From Candidatus Bipolaricaulota bacterium (GTDB lineage: Bacteria; Bipolaricaulota; Bipolaricaulia; M55B111), in assembly GCA_018334595.1 (NCBI GenBank), contig JAGXLQ010000014.1, positions 1 to 15,558 of the forward strand: a stretch of DNA of 15,558 nucleotides, in the 5' to 3' direction. The notes beneath the pieces are model-generated. The model did no database searches, was not told the origin of the DNA, and saw nothing but the letters and a program-made list of their open reading frames with translations. This document shows positions 14,536-15,558 of this stretch, one piece after another. A program made the position numbers and the translations under genes. Within the stretch, counting starts at the first letter, position 1, and each line of letters begins with the position of its first letter.

Positions 14536-14564
14536 TTGCAAACACCGAACTGGTTTTTTATCAT
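14536..14564 (+). promoter_or_regulatory. Promoter of rpsI
   Basis: TTGCAA (14536-14541) and TATCAT (14559-14564) are 17 bp apart, with transcription expected near 14571 and a leader of about 34 nt. The -35 box and spacing equal those of the proximal serine-operon promoter. Confidence 0.55.
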
Positions 14565-14604
14565 TAGAGAGAAATTTTGGGAATAACTGGAGGTAGAATT
14601 ATAG

Positions 14605-15027
14605 ATGGCACAACCGAAGATGGTTCATGATAGGGCTCATTGTGTGGGCAAAAGGAAGGAAGCGATCGCACGTGTTTATCTCGGTCGTGGAGACGGGAAC
14701 ATGATCGTCAACGGCCAGGACGCAGTTGATTACTTCCGTAGTTTGCCTTATACCGAGGAAATGGTCAACCTGGTGGCGAAGAAACCCTTTAAGGTTACCG
14801 GTACGGAGAACAACTTTACGGTTGAGGCAAAGGTAGAAGGCGGAGGCTACAGGGCGCAGCTGGAAGCCCTGCAGCACGGTATAGCCCGAGCAATGACGGC
14901 TCTAGGTGACGAATACAAGTCCGATTTAAAGAAGGAAGGACTGCTTACCCGTGATTCTCGGATGGTGGAGAGGAAGAAGATCGGACGGCACAAGGCCAGA
15001 AGAGGACAGCAGTTCTCTAAACGTTAA
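14605..15027 (+). CDS. rpsI: 30S ribosomal protein S9
   Basis: A protein of 140 residues, about ten longer than E. coli S9, with the excess mostly at the N-terminus (MAQPKMVHDRAH). The core motifs are VGKRKEAIARVYLGRGDG, MIVNGQDAVDYF, GGGYRAQLEALQHGIARAM and LLTRDSRMVERKKIG. The tail HKARRGQQFSKR is the conserved S9 end that reaches the P-site tRNA. The start is ATG 14605 with GGAGGT at 14589-14594. Most bacteria have rplM (L13) immediately upstream; here the neighbour is dnaN and rpsI has its own promoter. rpmE follows after 67 bp. Confidence 0.97.
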   Translation: MAQPKMVHDRAHCVGKRKEAIARVYLGRGDGNMIVNGQDAVDYFRSLPYTEEMVNLVAKKPFKVTGTENNFTVEAKVEGGGYRAQLEALQHGIARAMTALGDEYKSDLKKEGLLTRDSRMVERKKIGRHKARRGQQFSKR

Positions 15028-15063
15028 TCCAGCACTTCGTCTTCTAGTAGTTTTTCTGGATTA
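15025..15063 (+). other. Stem between rpsI and rpmE that includes the rpsI stop codon
   Basis: TAATCCAG (15025-15032) and CTGGATTA (15056-15063) are perfect 8-bp complements around a 23-nt loop. The first three bases are the rpsI stop. CCATTTTTA follows, so a weak terminator or attenuator is possible, but the stem is A/T-rich. It may instead control rpmE, whose ATG is 31 bp further on. Confidence 0.35.
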
Positions 15064-15094
15064 GGCCCATTTTTAGTTACTGAGGTGAGGAACG

Positions 15095-15352
15095 ATGAAA
15101 GAAGCAATTCATCCTGAGTTAAAAGAGGTTACCGTTAGGTGTGCATGTGGGAACACGTTTGAAACGATGTCCACCAAGGAAGACCTGCACGTCGACGTTT
15201 GCTCAAACTGTCACCCCTTCTTTTCCGGGGAGGACAGATTCCTGGATTCTGAGGGAAGAATCAGCAAGTTTGAGAAGAAATACGGTCTGACCTCTGACGA
15301 GGACACGGAAGAAGAGGAAAGCGCAGAAGAGTCAGAGGCCGCGGAAGAGTAA
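15095..15352 (+). CDS. rpmE: 50S ribosomal protein L31, zinc-binding type, with acidic tail
   Basis: A protein of 85 residues; L31 of this type is usually 66-75. It is part of the large subunit and contributes to a bridge with the small subunit. The zinc ligands are all present: Cys16 and Cys18 (RCACGN) and Cys36 and Cys39 (DVCSNCHPFFSG). MKEAIHPELKEV and GRISKFEKKYGL are typical start and core-end motifs. Residues 67-85 form an added tail with 12 acidic residues out of 19. Similar acidic tails occur in some lineages, and here it fits the acidic character of other proteins in the window. The start is ATG 15095 with GAGGTGAGG at 15082-15090. A DUF1385 gene follows, the common Firmicutes order. 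Confidence 0.96.
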   Translation: MKEAIHPELKEVTVRCACGNTFETMSTKEDLHVDVCSNCHPFFSGEDRFLDSEGRISKFEKKYGLTSDEDTEEEESAEESEAAEE

Positions 15353-15399
15353 TAGATATATCTTTCCTAATTTTCTCAACCAGCGAAGAGAGGTCCTAA

Positions 15400-15558
15400 A
15401 TGGCTGTTGGAGGGCAGGCGGTAATTGAAGGGGTGTTGATGAGAAACGGCGACAGGATATCGGTCGCCGTACGGCGTGAGGCCGATGGGGAGATAGTAGT
15501 TGAAAAGCTGACCCCCCGGCAGCGGTTTACACGATTGAGTGATATTCCCTTCGTCCGT
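15400..15558 (+). CDS. DUF1385 family membrane protein, N-terminal part (3' end outside window)
   Basis: The first 53 residues are visible and the frame is open to the window edge. The start MAVGGQAVIEGVLMRNGDR is the signature of DUF1385 (YqhQ-type) proteins, which continue as multi-pass membrane proteins of unknown function, about 300 residues long. FTRLSDIPFVR, at the edge, is the segment that normally precedes the first membrane helix. The ATG at 15400 is preceded by GAGAGG at 15387-15392. In many Firmicutes the gene lies between rpmE and the prfA/prmC pair, so release factor 1 may follow just outside the window; this is an inference from gene order. Confidence 0.92.
   Translation, partial: MAVGGQAVIEGVLMRNGDRISVAVRREADGEIVVEKLTPRQRFTRLSDIPFVR

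Overview
The window is a dense stretch of bacterial chromosome, a little over half G+C by eye, with no transposase, integrase, phage gene, tRNA, rRNA or CRISPR array that I can see. Gene order (aminotransferase-serA-DUF1015, rpmE followed by a DUF1385 gene) and the NADH sensor Rex suggest an anaerobic or facultative bacterium with Firmicutes-like organisation. Many proteins are visibly rich in Asp and Glu, including an acidic tail on ribosomal protein L31 and an acidic N-terminal extension on the sliding clamp, which would fit a salt-adapted organism. The exact phylum cannot be read from this sequence. TTG start codons are common (iadA, lspA, tmk).

Layout. (1) 1-1302: the 3' end of hflK, hflC, and a strong intrinsic terminator. 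(2) 1447-4672: a promoter and a probable three-gene operon: an M20 dipeptidase/amidohydrolase, isoaspartyl dipeptidase (iadA) and type III pantothenate kinase (coaX). (3) 4849-5466, minus strand: rex, convergent with coaX. (4) 5467-6167: about 700 bp with no credible gene. It holds the rex promoter, a 108-nt rod-like fold, several further hairpins, and two tandem promoters that share one sequence box. (5) 6168-9472: a serine-biosynthesis-type operon of class V aminotransferase, serA and a DUF1015 gene, followed with almost no gap by alaS (9476-12094). (6) 12170-13253: lspA and tmk, overlapping by 11 bp. (7) 13324-14505: a DNA polymerase III beta clamp (dnaN-type) outside its usual dnaA context. 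(8) 14605-15352: rpsI and rpmE, then the start of a DUF1385 gene cut by the window edge.

Functional links. HflK and HflC form the membrane complex that modulates FtsH. The M20 enzyme and IadA both cleave unusual dipeptide bonds and share an operon with the first step of coenzyme A synthesis. The aminotransferase and SerA make phosphoserine or serine from 3-phosphoglycerate. The DUF1015 protein is a candidate missing partner in that pathway.

The most interesting items are the thymidylate kinase with a P-loop lacking its lysine and with Glu where a substrate Arg is expected, the DUF1015 protein with its DGHHR motif in the serine operon, the structured gene-free region, and the displaced divergent clamp gene. 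I do not see a clearly new multi-gene system.
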